DNA of 64,000 nucleotides. Origin: Perilla frutescens. Lineage: Eukaryota; Streptophyta; Magnoliopsida; Lamiales; Lamiaceae. Positions 60,760 through 64,000 of this stretch are shown here, piece after piece. The stretch's first letter is position 1, and each line of letters begins with the position of its first letter. The notes under the pieces were generated by a model that saw only the letters and a list, made by a program, of their open reading frames with translations, was not told where the DNA came from and did no database searches. A program made the translations under genes and the position numbers. Location of the stretch: positions 6,323,001 through 6,387,000 of the forward strand of contig BRKX01000014.1 of NCBI GenBank assembly GCA_026008535.1. The letters are read 5' to 3'.

Positions 60760-61183
60760 TGTTAGAATTTGAAATCTTGATATTTGTTGAAACTGCTCGG
60801 ACTCTGCATGTGTTTCTTTCTGCATGGATCTTCTGCATGGATCTCATATGCATGGGATTGTATAAAGATATTTCCACGTCAGCATTTGCTTAATGTGAGC
60901 TTATTTCAGAACCACACAGCATGAAGTGAATCCATGCATGAGTTGCAGCTGTAATCTCATCCGTCCAAGTAAGCAGGCTCGGATCAATTAGGATGGCCGT
61001 CAAATCTACTCTAGATATTTTGTTTGTTCATTGCCGCTAATATAAATAATAGAAAGCACACTCTCTGTAATTAGATTTTTGAGCTGAGAGTTTATGATTG
61101 CAAAACTTCAACGAACTACTTTGAGAGTCTTATCTTTGAATACAATAAAACAATATGCTTTCGATCGAATTTTCAATTCAACA
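60760..61183 (+). repeat. 5' LTR of copia element 2
   Basis: TG...CA boundaries and an adjacent initiator-Met primer site set the limits. The 3' LTR lies beyond the window. Confidence 0.85.
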
Positions 61184-61358
61184 TGGTACCAGAGCCATGA
61201 ATTCTTAGTTTTCTGGTTCCTTCTCCCGATTATATTTTTGATATCATTTGATTGATCGATTCACCGATTGTGAATCATTGATTTTCAGAAATTTGTGATC
61301 AGTGATTTTCAGATTTGATTTTGAAACAATTAAATTTGAACACAAAGTGTTCGACATA

Positions 61359-64000
61359 ATGCCGAAGCAAAACAGACGTATGCCATGGAACAAAGTCGTA
61401 CTGGAAGAGAGAGGTTTTCATATTGAAAATGATGATGAAGATGATTAGGCTGAGAGCAGCCATAGATCAGCTGCGAACAATATGCAGAATGCAGTTATAG
61501 ATCGATTTGGTGTTCATGATGAGCTGTACAAGGACATAACGAGCTATCGAGCATAAAGCAATGATGTTCATCCAGGTATGGTGCTCACTATAGATTTGCT
61601 GAACAGAAAAAAATTTCACAGCTGGTCAAGAGCAATAAAACGAGGACTTATGGCTAAAAATAAGCTTGATTTTATTGATGGAACTTTACTTGAACCAAAT
61701 GCATAGTCTGTTGATTACAAACAATGGTTGCGTGTTGACTACTTGGTTTTCTCTTGGATTGTGAATTCAATAGCAAAAGAATTAGGTAGAGGTTTTCAAC
61801 ATATCAATACCTCTAAGGACCTTTGGGATGAATTAAATAAACGGTTTGGGAGATCTAATGGACCACGAATCTATAAGTTACGTAGAGAACTAGCTACATA
61901 TGCACAGGAAAATCAGTCTGTGTTGCTTTATTATCATAATTTGCAAAGTCTATGGGATGAAATAAATTTGCTAGTTCCTTGTCATGTGTGTACTTGTGGA
62001 GCCTCTGAAATAAATAAAAGTAATGAAGAAAATGAGCGGTTAATGCAGTTTTTAATGGGATTGAATGATTCATTTGAAGCTATTAGGAATCAGATTTTGA
62101 TATTGGATCATTTACCTTCTATGAGTAATGCCTATGCCATGATACTACAAGTAGAGGATCAGAAGGAGGTATCTACTTGCTATGCTGAGTTAAGTGATCA
62201 AAATGTCTTGTACATGAATCAAAGAAGCAATACATGGAAATATGAAGGTTATAAGAGAAGGCTTAGCAAGGAAGAAAAGCAGAAATTAAAATGCAGTCAT
62301 TGTAGGGGAAACGGGCATGAGAAAAGTGACTGTTTTGAGTTGTTGGGGATTCCAGATTGGTACAAAAGATTTAAAAATGATAAAGAAAGGAATAATAGAG
62401 CTAATTGTGTTGAGAATGATGACACAATGAGTGTGATAGATGATTTGCATAGTCAATTGGGAGAGCAATTACCTACAGACATGAATAAACTGATACAAGA
62501 AGAGATTAGCAAGTACTTGGGAAATTATTTCAAGAATACTGGGCTAGGGAATTCTCCCAAAGCTGCTGCAAACTTAGTGGATACAGGACATGTGTCAAAT
62601 GATCAAGATGATTCAAACATGAGTCATTATGCTTTTGGTTTGTTGGAAGAGACACAACAAACTGAATGGATTGTAGATTCTGGGGCAAGCATACACATGT
62701 TCTGCAATCTTGCTCTTATGTAGACTGAGAAAGCTTCCAGAGCCTCAAAAGTTTTTTCTACCTGATCGATCTAATCTCTTGGCACACTATTGTGGAGAGG
62801 TGAAACTCAATGATGATATTGTGTTGAAAAATGTGCTGTTTGCACCATCTTTCACTCACAATTTGATATCAGTTGGACAGATGGCTAAGGACCTGAAAGG
62901 GAAGGTTCTTTTCTTACCATTTCATTGTTTAATATAGAATCAAACCAATGATCACATTCTAGGAATTGGAAAACTGAAAGGGAGGTTGTATGTGTTCAGA
63001 CATGTTGCTTCTGAAGTAGCATGCACCATACAGTCAAATAGAGATCTATCTCTACAGCAATGGCATGAATTTCTTGGACACCCTTCTAGTAGAACTATGA
63101 GGCACATACTACACCTCAAAAGATCCTACATAGATGCTGGTTTTGATGAGTTTCAAGCTTGTGAAATTTGCTATAGGGCAAAACAACAGAGACAACCATT
63201 TCCTATTCTGCAAAGAAGAACTGTTACTCATTTTCAGTTGATTCATGGAGATTTATGGGGACCTTACAAGGAAAAATCTGTTACTCACACTGCTTATATT
63301 CTAACTTTGGTTGAAGATCATTCCATATCAACCTGGACTTACCTAGTTCATTCCAAAGCACATGTATTTGCAGTGCTTAGGAGTTTCTTGGCAATGGTGG
63401 AAACACAATTTGGTTCCAAGGTTAAAATTTTTAGATCAGATAATGGGACAAAATTCATTAACTCAGTTGTTACACAACTGTTACAGGAAAAGTGTGTCAT
63501 CCATCAAAGATCTTGTGTATACAGCCCATAGCAAAATGGAATAGTTGAAAGAAAACACAAATATTTACTTCAAGTGGCTAGAGCTCTGATGTTCCAAAGT
63601 CAACTACCTAGTAAGTTCTGGCCATACTCAATACTGCATACAACATGGCTCATTAACAGAATACCTTCTGCTGTTTTGAGCTGTATTTCTCCTTATGAGG
63701 TGTTATTTGGTAAAGCACCTGATTTACATCTTGTTCAGTCTTTTGGATGTTTGAGTTATGCATCAAATGTTCTTTCTTCAAAATCAAAATTTGATTCTAG
63801 GTGCTATAAATGCATCTTTTTGGGATATGCAATCAATAGGAAAAGATATATTCTATACAATCTGGATGAGTCAAAAAATTTCATTTCTAGAGATGTCAAA
63901 TTTGTTCCTTCTTCATATCCTTTATAATCTTGTGATTCACCACTTGTACTGCCTTTCCCACATTTTGATGATCCTTCATCACTTCAACCTATTATCCCAG
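61359..64000 (+). pseudogene. Copia gag-pol polyprotein 2 (partial, multiple stops)
   Basis: It starts MPKQNRRMPWN. Gag runs to about 62400 and includes the zinc knuckle CSHCRGNGHEKSDC (about 62293-62334). Protease shows IVDSGASIHM (about 62671). The integrase spans about 63050-63700, with HGDLWGP, RSDNGTKF and a broken NGIVERKH region. Stops at 61446, 61554, 61704, 62721, 62935, 63529 and 63925 interrupt it, and the frame shifts by one near 62700-62720. Most stops replace Gln codons, as in the other elements. RT and RNase H would follow beyond the window. Confidence 0.9.

Larger units (their letters stand above)
60760..64000 (+). mobile_element. Ty1/copia element 2, cut by the window end
   Basis: 5' LTR 60760-61183 (TGTTAG...TTCAACA, 424 bp, with TATAAATAATA near 61040), primer-binding site TGGTACCAGAGCC from 61184, then gag-pol continuing past 64000. 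It is a relative of the element at 40106 (similar protein text, different LTR). Confidence 0.92.

Overview
The window is nuclear DNA of a flowering plant, almost certainly a eudicot. Genes are sparse and intron-containing, intergenic DNA is very AT-rich, and SINEs, MITEs, hAT-like elements and Ty1/copia and Ty3/gypsy retrotransposons are abundant. The species cannot be named from sequence alone. There is no sign of bacterial, organellar or CRISPR sequence.

Four host genes are supported. (1) A two-exon LOB-domain transcription factor resembling LBD29 lies on the minus strand at 3402-4210. (2) An eight-exon class-3 (alpha/beta-hydrolase) lipase of 545 aa lies on the minus strand at 22889-26242; its splice junctions can be placed exactly and every phase agrees. 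(3) A small intronless gene of unknown function lies on the minus strand at 27731-28138. (4) An intronless group IX AP2/ERF factor of the ERF095-098 type, with a C-terminal EDLL motif, lies on the plus strand at 37524-37931. A broken F-box/DUF295-like pseudogene sits at about 46012-46677.

Layout. 1-16.6 kb: AT-rich DNA with the LBD gene, microsatellites, a short SINE, and several foldback MITEs, two with perfect 9-bp target duplications. 16.6-20 kb: the 3' half of a chromodomain-type Ty3/gypsy element (minus) with a 1.6-kb LTR carrying two internal tandem repeats. 20.4-21.4 kb: a non-autonomous hAT element. 22.9-28.3 kb: the lipase and the small unknown gene. 28.5-35.8 kb: a direct segmental duplication whose copies differ by a SINE, a DNA element lodged in a TA array, and an expanded trinucleotide array. 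37.5 kb: the ERF gene, followed by Harbinger-like and Mutator-like MITEs. 40.1-45.5 kb: a nearly complete copia element inside an older TRIM-like element. 46-50 kb: the DUF295-like pseudogene, SINEs (one dimeric) and a deletion-derived copia remnant. 50.2-60.55 kb: an Athila-type Ty3/gypsy element with a truncated left LTR. 60.76-64 kb: another copia element running off the window.

No genuinely new system was found. The most notable patterns are these. Premature stops in all the large retrotransposons are almost entirely explained by C:G to T:A transitions. A dimeric SINE is flanked by a single 18-bp target duplication. Empty and filled sites are preserved between the two duplicated blocks. 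The ERF-like DNA-binding domain has His at a position normally occupied by Asp. All assignments rest on reading motifs by eye; no database search was run.
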